Made by a program: the position numbers and the translations under genes. 64,000 bases of DNA from Paulownia fortunei (Eukaryota > Streptophyta > Magnoliopsida > Lamiales > Paulowniaceae). The notes beneath the pieces are model-generated. The model was not told where the DNA came from and made no database searches. It saw only the letters and a list, made by a program, of their open reading frames with translations. Shown in pieces: positions 35,589-46,580 of this stretch. Every line of letters begins with the position of its first letter. The first letter of the stretch is position 1. The stretch is taken from positions 21,636,965 through 21,700,964 of the forward strand of contig CM033106.1 in the NCBI GenBank assembly GCA_019321725.1, read 5' to 3'.

Positions 35589-36140
35589 TGATGTGGCATA
35601 AAATTGTTCCATTTTTAATGGGCCTACTTGGGCCAAGTCTAAGTTGGGTTCACGAGTAATATCAAGTCTTATAGGCCTTGGTGGTTACTAATTTATGATA
35701 AGCTGGTTAGTCTGTTAGGAGAAAATAGATATTTATGGCCGAGCTGGACAAGGGCAGACATGTTCGAAGGACTCGAAAATATTTGAGTTGGTACATCTGA
35801 GCTAATATGTATAAGCTAGTTCATCCAAGCTGATATGTCTGAACTAGTTCATCCGAGCTAACATGCTAGGACCGGAATTGAGCATGAATAGGTAGTTGGT
35901 ATTTTCAAACATAAGAAAATATTGTTAAATTAGAATACTACGAAGGAAATAAGAGTATTTTATGTTAATGAGCAATATTTTAGAAAATCAGCCTTATCTT
36001 CGCCTGAAAATTGGCTTTATCTTTAGAAGGTAATAAAATTATTTGTTTATTCTATCAATTCGGCACAAGGTTCATATAGATCAAGGTTCAATCATTCAAT
36101 TGAAGTTTCTTGATTGTTGCTGGAATTTTCGGCATCATCA
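35589..36140 (+). repeat. Tat-type 3' LTR, internally deleted
   Basis: It starts TGATGTGGCATAAAATTG and ends GGCATCATCA. It has three copies of the roughly 27-bp motif (about 35795-35870) against two in the 5' LTR. It lacks about 140 bp present in the 5' LTR between GGTAATA and CAATTCGGCAC, including the TATAAAAGG box. AATAT follows at 36141-36145. Confidence 0.87.
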
Positions 36141-36145
36141 AATAT
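36141..36145 (+). other. Right target-site duplication AATAT of the Tat-type gypsy
   Basis: Identical to 26967-26971. Confidence 0.8.
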
Positions 36146-36176
36146 AGAATTTAATATTTACTTGGATTTGCTGCAG

Positions 36177-36254
36177 TTTTGATATACTAAGAGATTCGTT
36201 GGGGTTGGTGCGCATTGAGTTAACAAATATTGTATATTTTGTTGCCGGAAACAG
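36177..36254 (+). other. Possible exon of the RPA-like or another host gene
   Basis: A 78-base stretch bounded by TTGCTGCAG and by a strong donor CAG|GTGAGT. One frame is open through it (FDILRDSLGLVRIELTNIVY and on). I do not recognise the protein. Its phase does not obviously match the next RPA-like exon. Confidence 0.25.
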
Positions 36255-38258
36255 GTGAGTGCTGAATCTTTGCCCATATACAGATTATTTGTATGTTAAC
36301 TGGGTATTATAAACATGAGATTGTTGTTTCATTGAACATTTTGTTAATGGGCCCTGAATGCCATTATTAATTGATATAAGAAATATATGTATAAAATGTA
36401 GATGTGAACATCAAAGGAATAGAACTTACTCAATATTATCTTGATAAACTTTCCTCCAATTTGCTTGATAAATTTACTACCGATGTTATTCTCTAGTTAT
36501 ATGTTTTTTTCTTTAACAAGACATGTTTAAAAGCCTTTTCAACATATTTCTATTTGTTACTTTTCCAAAGTGAGACTTCACGATGACACTATTATTTTCA
36601 TGACAATGATAAACTATACACTTCTATTATCTTCTAGATTTTTGTAGATCACAAGTTACGGTCTTAAAGAATTTTAGATACCTATTGACAAAATGAATAG
36701 TTGACAAATGCTTCTTTCTTTGAGTAGAATATGAATTGATGCAACCTTCAAGTAGCATTGGAGTATGAATTCACACACAATATCATAAATTTATCTTTAA
36801 CATAATTCAGCCACGATATGACTATTTTATTACAAATTATAAATTACTCATTTCTAAATATTATATTTATTTCGCATAAAGGATTGGTATTCAAACATTA
36901 ATAATGTTTTCTCCCCTAAAAATCAAGACGTTTTCAAGAACTACTCAAAGATTATGCCAACCTTCTCCAACAGTGGACCGAAAGTTGCTACCATTGTTAG
37001 CATCATTTTCTTCCCACTTAAGCAAATATTTTTTTATTTACCTTTCCCCCTTTATACTACAAATCAGGCTAATAGAAGCATATGGTTTCAAGATCCCAAT
37101 TAGTTTAATCCATTGCTATTATCTTGGGGCAATAATATTTTAGTTCTATTATAATGCAAGAAAACTGTCAATTAGGTCAAAAGATTCAGCGATTTCGGTA
37201 AGACTTTTGCAAATAAATCAAAAGTCACTCACTATACGGTTAAGGGCTATAAGAGTTGGATTTGAAACATCTAAGGAACAAAACTTTTCTTCAAAAATCT
37301 AAAAGATGATAATGTCCGATGATGAAGTACGTAAAATTCAAACTTTTATATTACTACTACTATTACAGTTTAAAGATTAATAACAAAATTAATAATTCTT
37401 GTAGGGTATATGGATTGGAGTTATAATATTCAATGATGATATCAATCGCCTTGCTAGAAAATTTGCAGTGAACAATGCATATTTGATTTCCAATAGAGAT
37501 GTTAGGAAGGTTATTACAATGTTTTCTAATGCACATCCAGAAAAAAAATTGGTGTTGAAAAAATATACGATTGTGAAGGATGCATTAGAACCTATTAGAG
37601 ACAAAATTGATTATAATTTTATGGAGTTTAAAGGCATAAATCCCGCAAAAATAAAGGAGTTGGTGCAAATTCGTTTTCCTTTACTTATTATTAATTATAT
37701 TTTTTTATAACATGAGTTTAAGTTTAAATCACGTTATATAAATATTTATGGAATTATTATAAAAGTCAAAAAAATGTAGAATTACTATAAATCCAAAAAC
37801 CACACTGAAATATTTAAGGGAAATAATAGTTATGAACAAAGAGTAAATGAAATATCATTATTCATTTTTATCATATAGCAGTTTTCATCATTGAATTTTA
37901 AAGATCAACTTGAATTAAAATAATATTTTTACTAACTTAGCTTTATTTGATCTTTTGTTAACTACTATGTTATTGGATACTTAATTATTTAATTTGTTTT
38001 CTATTATACAGATATTATCCCATAGTAATCTGTATTTGGAAATATATGACAAAAAATGAAGGAAAAGCATTGCAGGAAATTATTGATCAAAATTCAATTG
38101 TTGGTGTCACTAAGGTCACTGCAAAAAGTACTTAGGTAATATTTTTTCAAGTTTAATTGATTCATAATAAGTTGATTTTCTATTTTTATTGAAGCTGATT
38201 TTAAAACTATAATAATTGAAACGTGTGCTTCTCTTTCCTAGCCTATGACAATGTTGAT

Positions 38259-38995
38259 TGATGTTTTGTAGATTTGGCTTTCCCTAGATGGGCTCGTCTA
38301 AGCTGAGTTCTGGCTAAGGGTTCAAGGTGTATGAGATCCTGTATGGGCCTAGGCCCAAATAATGAGCTGAGTTAAGGGCTCTGGCCTAGATATGTAGCTA
38401 TTTAAGTGTTACCGATAAAGGGTGGATTGGTCAGCTTATGTGGAGTGATAGAAGTTGGCCTACTCTGCCCATATCCAAGCTGGGCCAACAAGTCAGTTGG
38501 AAGACTATCTTGTTGATGCCGAACTGAAATGCTTGACCTAATACAAAGTGACTAACCTGGGCGGAGCAAGCAGGTCAGCCTGATGTGGATGGTAGAGTGA
38601 ACAGGTTAGCAATAAAGAATCCTAGTGTTATTATATTAGGATGTTGAAAAATGAAAAGGTATCCTTTCTTATATGATTTTTATGATTTTAGAAGATTTGT
38701 CTTATTTTTTTAAGGTAGTAGAATCCTTCCCTAATTCTACCACCCTCGTGGGCTACTATGAAAAGGTGACTTAAGGTATAGTTTATTTTTGACCTGTTAT
38801 CTTACATTAACATTATACATATTTTAATTGAGCGATTGATGCCCTTTTGAATTCTTACTGATTTGAGTATCGGATAGTTTTCGCTAGGCAACTCCCAACA
38901 CTTTATAAGCTAATTTAGGCATGGTTCGTTAATTAGTGCATTGGGTTCAGATTTCCTGATTCGTGCTATAATTTTGAGCATATCAAGTAGCGTTG
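38259..38995 (+). mobile_element. Tat-type gypsy LTR with attached primer site, in an intron of the RPA-like gene
   Basis: Between RPA exons C and D lies a GC-richer block that starts near TGATGTTTTGTAG and ends ATATCA. Two bases later comes TAGCGTTGTCTGTGGGAA (38998-39015), a mutated version of the Tat-type primer site at 27640. Because the primer site is kept, it is the 5' end of a truncated element and not a clean solo LTR. It is only distantly similar to the LTRs at 26972 and 35589. Confidence 0.6.
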
Positions 38996-39019
38996 TCTGT
39001 GGGAATCCGAGTGGTCTCC

Positions 39020-39230
39020 ACTCGAGTGCTCCGACACATCTCTCCCCAGGGTGTAGTTGATGTGGAGAGAATTCGTCCCACATCGTGTATGTAGGAAGTG
39101 GTTTGTGCGCATATAGAGTGGAGCAGATTACTTCCCTTATGAGATGTCTTTTAAAACTGTGAGCTTGAGACGTGGTGTTCTGAAGCCAAGCCAAAGTAGA
39201 TGATGTTTGCTCACTTCGTACCCATCACTA
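39020..39230 (+). repeat. Unidentified repeat with GTCCCACATCG motif
   Basis: Locally GC-richer than its surroundings, with CGTCCCACATCG near 39077 and a TTTTAAAACTGTGAG stretch near 39149. Such pairs of motifs occur in dispersed plant repeats. It follows the Tat-type primer site, so it may be leader of that element or a separate insertion. Confidence 0.3.
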
Positions 39231-40143
39231 ATACTTATGTGTTGCACTTGTGTATTTCTTAATTTTTTACTTATTTTTATTGAATAAATTAATAGAAACA
39301 ATAAATAATTATATTTTAGATGAATAACAATTGCAAACTACCGCAACATCAGTTCTACAAATAGACCCGACTTGTAAAGAATTGAGCACATGAGACAATG
39401 GTATCCAATAAATTTAAATACATGAACTATATTGATTAAAATTTAAGAATAACATAGTTATTTTTTAAATTTATATAGATTACGTACATTTGATAATTCA
39501 ATCAAAGTACGTGAAGTATCAATGATACAAAGATAAAAGGTGCAGAGGAAATGACACTCAAAGGTATCATACACAATCGAGATGTAGGTGCATTCATTAT
39601 ATATTATTATATTTTTTTATTATGATTGTTCTATTGTAAATTCATTATTTATTAAGTTATTAGCACAATCAATTTATTTACTAAGTTAAGTTCTACTTAA
39701 GTAGTACCTCAACTATTTTTACATATTATTGGTTTAAGGGAATTGTTGATAAGGTTGAAAATAAATTATCCTTATGGTATAACTCATGCAATAAGTGTGT
39801 TGCATCATTTTTAAAAAATAAAGACAATGTAGCTTACAGTAAATATAATGAGGAATAGGTTGAAATGACACCAAGGTATTAATCATATAAAAAATACTTA
39901 AATAATTTATTTATAAATCTAAATACTAAGCATTATTTCATGAATTACAAATATAGATTGGTGTTGAATATCGTACAAGACAATTATAATGCATGCATTA
40001 CTATATTTAAGGAGGCATCAATTATATATGCCGGATGCTCATTACTTAAACACCTAATTAATATTATACTATGGATTATTTTTTCTCTGTATATTTTATC
40101 TTTTTATATTTTTTTTCTTTTTCTTAGATATATATTTGCATAG

Positions 40144-40440
40144 TAGATAAATGTGGAGTTGATGGAATCATGTATATAATATAACGCTGACGCATTTCTT
40201 TTAATTTGAATTATTGATCGTATATTATGTATATACTATAAGTTTTATTTTATGTATATAATATAAGTTTTATTTTAATCTTGCAAATTTTATTTTAAAA
40301 TCAATATATATTTTGCGATATGAACGACATTTATGATATACACAATAATTTATTGGTTACTAATTTTTTTGATTAAGATTTTAATTTTAATTGATTTAAT
40401 AAAATTACTCTTACAAGTATACTAAAAGTCTAAAATAGTG
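40144..40440. other. AT-rich spacer after the RPA-like exons
   Basis: No continuation of the RPA frame, no other gene. Short duplication TGTATATACTATAAG / TGTATATAATATAAG near 40217-40275. Confidence 0.4.
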
Positions 40441-40889
40441 TACATCCGCAGCCAAGGAAATCAGCATACCATCAACAGTAGCCGGTCCGTTGCTCCCCCT
40501 CTTCAGATGCTTGAATAATCTTTTCCTTAAGAGAGGGGAGTGAGAACTGGTTTCATGTCACCCTTCTTCAGATGCTTGGCAATGGTTCCGTTAATAGAAA
40601 TCCCAGTCGTAATCTTGTACTGGAAATAATGAAAGTGCATCTAGTATATTTATGTCTGATTCCATAAAGTTCAAATCGTTTCCTTGGTTTCGAACTTGGG
40701 ATTCAGTCCAAAGCTAGAATTGCTTTGGTTTTTTTTTTTTTCATTTAAAAAATGTTGACTTTTGCTCGATATCATCTTAGCCACCCCACACACCATTGCA
40801 GAGTGAGGAAAAATTGCGAAATTTGCACAAGAAAAAAAGGGAAGGTTCTTAAGGGGAGCAAGAAAATCTGGTGAAAATGAATTTTGCAT
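40441..40889 (-). pseudogene. Unrecognised coding-like fragment, minus strand
   Basis: Read on the minus strand, an open stretch starts MQNSFSPDFLAPLKNLPFF (40889) and runs 72 codons. After a stop, a second stretch (about 40640-40441) reads QYKITTGISINGTIAKHLKK and, after a frame change, RGSNGPATVDGMLISLA. The second part looks like real protein sequence, but I cannot name the family. Codons are less AT-biased than the flanks. Probably a host gene fragment or pseudogene. Confidence 0.3.
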
Positions 40890-41280
40890 GGAAATTTATG
40901 CGGAAAAGTGTTTAGCGGTGCAATGTGTCAATGGATTGTTCTTTTGAAGATGCATTAAGGTGCATTACGCCAAATAAATTTATTTTAAGGGTGCAAATGT
41001 CAATTACCCATTGCAAAGTGACATGGCATATACACAAATTGGAAAAATTTCTTAAACACAATTCTAAAAGTATTTGGAAACTCATTCCAAATGGACTTGT
41101 AAATATAGAAGTCCACTTATAGAAATATTATATGTTTGGTAGTTATTTTTTAAGAAACTTTTAGAATAACTTACTTTTCTATGAGTCCATTTTGAAAAAG
41201 TGCAAAGTTATAACTTTTAAATTTTATCTTTTTTGTACTTCGCATTAAATTACATTTCTATCAAATACTTACAATACTTA

Positions 41281-41450
41281 TAAGTATTTTTTAAAATATC
41301 CATATTAAAAAGCCCTTTTTATAAATAGATATTTATTCTAAAAGTACTCTCAAACATACATTCCACAAGCATTTTTTAAAAGATCCATATTAAAAAGCCA
41401 TTTTTATAAATAGATATTTATTTTAAAAATACTCTCAAACATGCACTCCG
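41281..41450 (+). repeat. Tandem duplication of about 85 bp
   Basis: Two copies (about 41283-41367 and 41368-41450) share AGATCCATATTAAAAAGCC, then TTTATAAATAGATATTTATT, then TACTCTCAAACAT, with a few substitutions. Confidence 0.8.
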
Positions 41451-43014
41451 CATTTAGTAAAACTCCAAGAGCTCAATTGTACCACCAAAATAGCAGTTTG
41501 GATCTTTTTATTTAAATTTTATATTGTACTTTATATTGTATATAACACACGCACATCATCATGTATAAAAAAAATTACTTTGTATTTATGCTTAGAATTA
41601 ATTAGGCATGTGACGTGCATATTGTTTTATGAAATATAAGGTACACCATAAAAATATAATATTTGATCTGAAGTGGCAAAAGAGTGCTTAAAACAATGTT
41701 AACTGAGCTCAACTTAGTACCATTATTTATGAAAGAATATATAAGGAGCCTGATAACCAAAAGATATCCATAACGGCGGTTTGGGCTGGATTAACTTTTT
41801 CGGAGGAAAAGAAGAAGGAAAAACAAAATATTTAGGGGATACCTATACAGGCATCCCATAACTTATCTTTATTTTTTCTTTCTTTTTTATAATATAACAG
41901 TATTTGCTATTATTATTCTACAATTATTATGATAATAAATAATTAAATTAGTAAAATATTTGATTATTTTTAACTACTCAAACAGTCAATTAATTAATAA
42001 CTATTAATTTTTTACTAATAATCAAATAACAAATTCATTTACTTAATCAAATACTAATTTAACTAATCAAATAATTGATTTTTAAAAAATTGACTAAATT
42101 TTATAAACACACTAAGAAAAATAGCACATTAATTATTCTATAGAACAATTGAACAATTTTTTTGATAGATGAGTAAGTTTTAATCAATCAAAAATTATGT
42201 AATTAATTAATGACTAAAAAAACTTATTAATTATGATAAATATATAACTACTAATCAATCAAGAACTTATAACAACAAAATAGTTTTAATTTGTTAACTA
42301 ATCAAATTATGTTAATTAAAATTTTAGTTAATTAATAAATTATTTGTTAATTTATTAAGCAATTATCGATTAGGAACTAAAATAACTTAAATTTTTAAAT
42401 ATATAATTAATCAAATAAAAATTAACAATTAAATAAATAATTTAATATTCTTTTATTTTCTCATCTTTTTTTTTTCTTTTTTTTTTTTATTTGTTTGGCC
42501 TTTTTCTTCTTCCTTCTTCTGCTTCATCATACCCCACCCCAGCCTTCTCCGCCAACCCTCGCTCTTAGGGGTGTTTATTCGATAAAATACAATCAAATTG
42601 AATCGAGAATTCAGTACACCAGAATATCATATCAAATACTAGATCGAAACAATCTTTTCAGTTTGGTTATTACCAAACTCTTTTGCGATATTTTGGTTCG
42701 ATTATTTAGGAAACCAATTTTTTTTAAATCATAAAATATTATAATCATAATTGTATTTTTTAATTTTTAATTTTTAAATTTTTTTAGTAAACAATATATA
42801 ATATATAAAAAATATATTTATAAAAATAAAATATAAAAATAATAATTTGGTATTCGATATGACTCGATAAATCGAAACTAAAAAGCAAAATAAACTGAAT
42901 ATCGATTTTTATAAAAATAAAAAATCAAATATTCAACTAAATTTTTAAATTTTATTTCAATACGTTCTGAAATTTTTTATTTCTATTCGATTGAATAGTT
43001 TATCAAATTATGAA
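41451..43014. other. AT-rich, gene-free DNA with low-complexity segments
   Basis: 41900-42470 is a run of TTAATTAATTA- and AATCAAATA-type low complexity. 42560-43014 contains many degenerate ATCGAATA/AACCGAA-type words, a common kind of plant dispersed repeat. No gene or RNA gene seen. Confidence 0.5.
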
Positions 43015-43190
43015 CAACCCATTTCTACCTAGCACCCACCCCATCATCCCCTGAAGCACCCCCAAAACTTGCCACCCACTCTCCCTAGGCCCAATTCTTG
43101 CTGCCCCAACACCCAACCCCACCCGACCTCATCCTAACCCACCACCCTCAAGCACCCAATCCCGTTGTGCCCAACGACAACCTCTAAATC
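43015..43190 (+). repeat. C-rich, G-poor tract
   Basis: About 170 bases dominated by C and A with CACCC, ACCCC and CCCAACA words and very few G, flanked by AT-rich DNA. A similar short C-rich run occurs at 42525-42560. It could be eroded Pro-rich coding sequence or a degenerate microsatellite. Confidence 0.55.
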
Positions 43191-44665
43191 CACTATTACT
43201 ATTTGTATTTATATGTATTTATATCTTATATGGTATGTAGGGATGACATTAAGTTTGGATCAAATCTAAATCCGCCTCTCTTGTGGTGAATTTTAAAAAC
43301 ACATTAAGAGTTTTATAATGGATCTTAAGTTTTATCCATAGCAAATGAGAGATCTTTAAGTAGTCAAACTTCATCTGAGTACAATTACGAGCGAAGTGAT
43401 CAATCTCATCATTGCACTTGACATTTGTTGGTGGTTAGTTGCCTTTATCACTAAAATGACATACCTTGTCACTTCATTGGATCAAATTTATGGTTCTAGT
43501 TTTAACTTTTGCTCTTGTCAAACTATTTTTGTCTTTTCCAACACTAACCCAAGTTGGTTTATATTGGTCAACCTGAGCGACAAGAATAATTACTTGTATA
43601 TTTTTTCGACTCTCAACAATCAGCCTCAAGTTAGGCGATTATTATCAAAAATATATTAGTGATATTTATAAGTCAGTTAAAAAAAACGACTTTAGGACAA
43701 CTAGAACTTTTTAATTATGAGCAAGCTCATATGACAAAATAGAGCTCAAACTCCTTATTAATTCCTCATATTTGCAATTTGCACAAATTAAAGCACAAAC
43801 GTGATTCTTGATCCATTAGTATATTGTCAGCGCCTAAGTCGCGATAATGTTTGGCATTTTAAAATCTTGTATTTCCGGCTTAAATAAATTAAAGCGCGAA
43901 TATTAATCTTAGTTTACTATCATATTGTCCGCATCTAAGTCGCGATAATATTGGATAACTTGTCCATTTTCATGCTTAATTGGCTTAAAACGTAAAATTT
44001 GTGAGTTGGTCTAAGACTTTAAATTAATTGCGCAAAAAAAAACATAGGTATTGGTCTAATATTTTATTCTAGATCCAAGTAAATTATTTATTATTCCTTT
44101 ATACTCAGCGAAATCGAAAATTTCACAACTCATGCTAGTAATCATCTCCCACTGAATAAAAAACATAATAAAAATTTACTGATCATGAATAAAATATAAG
44201 TTTTTCACACATATATTATGAATGCAAAATGCAATATGAACAATAAAATATTAGCCCCATATGGGCGATATTGACATTTGGTGCATCATGTTTGGGATAA
44301 TTTTGGCTCATAGTGGTAAAACAAAAAATATCCCCCTAAAATTGATATACATGGCCTCCCAAAAATGGCCTAGTAAATACATGCCTTGAAAATAGTAAAA
44401 AATTATATTGGTTCAAAACCTACTATATCAATCTAGACAAAAATAAAAAAAATAGGAATATCGAATTACCACCACCGCCACAAATTATCTCCCATAAAAA
44501 TATGAGATAATATAAAATAATAAATATTCAATTACATGAGCACCCAAATGTCAGTGTCATTCAAAATATATAATAATTCATATCGCATCAAATAAATTTA
44601 AATTGCATCATAATTATATAAAAATAATAATTAATAAAGCACGTAACTCATAATGGATATATTAA
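43191..44665. other. Gene-free DNA, possibly internal part of the minus-strand copia
   Basis: No protein motif in any frame. An imperfect direct repeat of about 100 bp centres on CTAAGTCGCGATAAT (43832 and about 43936). A unit with CCATATGGGCGATATTGAC near 44258 is GC-richer. It could be leader or internal DNA of the element whose LTR is at 45554-46011. Confidence 0.35.
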
Positions 44666-44669
44666 TAAT

Positions 44670-44850
44670 TTTGCATGCATCCTAATGCGAAAAATAAATT
44701 TCATGCACCCTATGCGCAAAAAAATATATTTCATGCACCCTATGCACAAAAAAAATATTTTTCATGCACCTTAATGCGCAAAAAGTATTTTTATATTAAA
44801 AATTGACCCACAAAAAAAAAATTGCATGCATCATAATGTGAAAAAATATT
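44670..44850 (+). repeat. Minisatellite of about 30 bp units
   Basis: Four to five copies of TTTCATGCACCCTATGCGCA followed by an A-rich spacer, starting near 44672, 44701, 44731, 44760 and, after a gap, 44822. Copies differ at CCTATGCG / CTTAATGCG / TCATAATGTG. Confidence 0.75.
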
Positions 44851-44986
44851 TTAATCACTTTCTATTGGAATTAATCCAATAATTTTTTTTAAAGGTAAAA
44901 AATAATATCTATTCACATCAAAAAACTTTTTAGAAAAATAGCACAAAAAACTATATATAGATTTCGCAGTCAATTATATCACAAAG

Positions 44987-45062
44987 GAGTGCAGTGGTCT
45001 AGTGGTAGTTCTCCATTTCAATAACAATCAGCAATTAGGTTCGAATTCATGTTGGTGCAAAC
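44987..45062 (+). repeat. tRNA-derived SINE-like element or tRNA-like relic
   Basis: TGGTCTAGTGG (44995-45005) fits a pol III A box and GGTTCGAATTC (45038-45048) a B box, at tRNA-like spacing of 43 bases start to start. There is no acceptor-stem pairing and no CCA context, so it is not an intact tRNA gene. Plant SINEs start this way. The 3' end is not defined. Confidence 0.5.
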
Positions 45063-45064
45063 TC

Positions 45065-46011
45065 TCAAATTTTATTTTCAACAACACATGGCAGCCACGT
45101 CAGCCAGTGCGCCATGCCAGCATCGGCGCCTTCTCCGGCATCGGCCGTCCGATTCCGGCGACCAAATGGATTTTCCGGCGAGAAAAATTAAATATCTATC
45201 AAAAAATTTAAAAATTTATATCTCACTCATTTTAAGTTCGTTTTTTACGAATTTTATATTATTTCGAACCTTTTTTTATGATCTACAACATAGCATAAAA
45301 ATTCATAACAAAAATATCAAAACTAGTTCGATTTTGAGTCTAAATATAAATAAGTATCTAACTTTAAATTAAATTTTCTCTCAAACTGTTTATCCATTTT
45401 TCACCAAATTTTAATCACGTGATCTACACATTAAAATCAACGTATGGTAAAAAATTATGCTTTTAGAAAAATAATTTTTTTTAAAGCACATACACATTTA
45501 TAAATTAAATCAAATGAAATGGCGAGAACGGGCCCTATGGGCTCTAATACCACTGTAAGAAAATTAATCAATAATATAATATAAATCAATATTCATATAA
45601 TTCATGTGAATCGAGTATCTCTATACGCAGCGGATTGTCGATCCACGTATCCTGAATCAAGCTTATCTACCAGTCTCCTTTTGATCGAGCCACGAACATA
45701 TCTTTCTCGTTGGTGGTGAATAACTACTAGAGTTATTCACTCAATTACACATCTCAAATTCTTGGAGTCTACGGTGATGCTCCAAGGAAGACTGAGAGAG
45801 AAAAAAATTTGAGAGAATATGGAGAGAGTTTATGGGAGAATTACGTTTATTCGCACATTCTGTTGGATGAGTATTAGAGATATTTATTCCTGCTTAAGGT
45901 AGAATCCTAGTCTAACTAAGAAACTCAAATCCCACTCAAATTGTGGAGACATACAACTAAATATGGATGCTAATTGGGTTAAGGGTCGTAAAGCCGATCC
46001 AATTTCCAACA
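45065..46011 (-). mobile_element. 5' end of a Ty1/copia element, minus strand (LTR, primer site, leader)
   Basis: On the minus strand an LTR of 458 bp (46011 to 45554) starts TGTTGGAAATTGGATC and ends CTTACA. One base later comes the primer site TGGTATTAGAGC (45552-45541), followed by a leader with GC-rich CGCCGGAAT-type sequence near 45110-45180. No gag or pol follows that I can recognise, and no second LTR is in view to the left. Confidence 0.75.
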
Positions 46012-46215
46012 GTTAGAATCCTTTATATTTAGAAAACCCCTAAACTTCTGTTAATTGATTTATTTGCATTTAGGAAACCCTAAATTAGTGGTAGGTGATT
46101 TATTCTTTCCTTTGGAGTAAATACTATTGTTATGTGTATATATTGTATTCAATCTATCAATGACAGAAGTAACGATATTCACACATATTCTGTCTCTTCT
46201 CAACTCTTCACTATG
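46012..46215 (+). repeat. Possible copia solo LTR, plus strand
   Basis: GTTAGAATCC at 46012 resembles a copia LTR start lacking its T, and the sequence has LTR-like layout: TGTGTATATATTG (TATA-like) near 46133, a CAATCTATCAATGACAG stretch and a C/T-rich end near 46200. It directly abuts the minus-strand copia LTR. No second copy is in the window. Confidence 0.4.
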
Positions 46216-46560
46216 AACATATAATATAATAAAATTGCAAAGGGAACAAATACATACATTCATTCCTAGAGGTTTTCCACAATTAAGATATTCTCAAGTT
46301 TCCAATTTTGGCTGATATCATTAGGGGCATTTTGGTCTTATTACCATGATCACACTCATTTATCCCATAAAATACATAATTGGTCAAATTTTACGTTAAA
46401 ATTTCTCATCACAATCAACCCAAGTTATACAATATTTAGTGATAAACTAGTTCATATCCCACAATTTATTACATTTTTTATCAATCCCCCTAATAAAGTA
46501 AATGGCCCCGTGTAACCAAATCCAACAAAGTCAAATAAAATATTGTTCAAACTTACGTAA

Positions 46561-46580
46561 ATATATATATATATATATCT
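46561..46580. repeat. Short (AT)n microsatellite
   Basis: Alternating AT for about 20 bases, in AT-rich surroundings. Confidence 0.9.

Larger units (their letters stand above)
26972..36140 (+). mobile_element. Complete, decayed Tat-type Ty3/gypsy retrotransposon
   Basis: A 9.2-kb element with both LTRs, a TGGCGCCGTCTGTGGGGA primer binding site typical of Tat/Ogre-related elements, gag, protease, reverse transcriptase, RNase H, integrase, purine tract and a matching 5-bp duplication. It is disrupted in four ways: many stops, an internal inversion of the RNase H segment, a hAT transposon in the integrase, and loss of about 140 bp from the 3' LTR. Confidence 0.92.
37190..40075 (+). pseudogene. 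RPA70-like single-stranded DNA-binding gene, disrupted (exons 37190-37326, 37405-37690, 38012-38135, 39733-39875, 39957-40075)
   Basis: The pieces match the order of plant replication protein A large-subunit-like / OB-fold proteins. Exon A: LTIRLRAIRVGF and MIMSDDE, ending at a donor (GAA|GTACGT). Exon B, directly in phase: GIWIGVIIFNDDINRLARKF, then YLISNRDVRKV, typical of the first OB fold. Exon C: YPIVICIWKYM and IVGVTKVTAKST, the end of the second OB fold. Exon D: LWYNSCNKCVASF, the zinc-ribbon OB fold. Exon E: LVLNIVQDNYNACITIF and AGCSLLKHL. The family binds single-stranded DNA in replication and repair. Damage: a stop in exon A (SKI*KMI), a TAG at the end of exon C, a stop in exon D and loss of the second zinc-ribbon Cys pair. 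The start is not located. RPA-like genes also ride in plant Helitrons, but I see no Rep/helicase here. Confidence 0.72.

Noticed and set aside
26811..36254. Confident first exon and 9.3-kb first intron of the RPA-like gene
   Set aside because: Splice signals exist, but the phases of the two candidate exons do not join in one frame; kept only as low-confidence features.
36904..37143. 79-codon frame upstream of the RPA exons as an exon
   Set aside because: No OB-fold motif; only an AT-rich open frame. An acceptor-like TACAAATCAG lies inside, but the phase and sequence do not continue the RPA reading.
44987..45062. Functional tRNA gene
   Set aside because: A and B boxes are present, but acceptor and anticodon stems do not form; called SINE-like instead.
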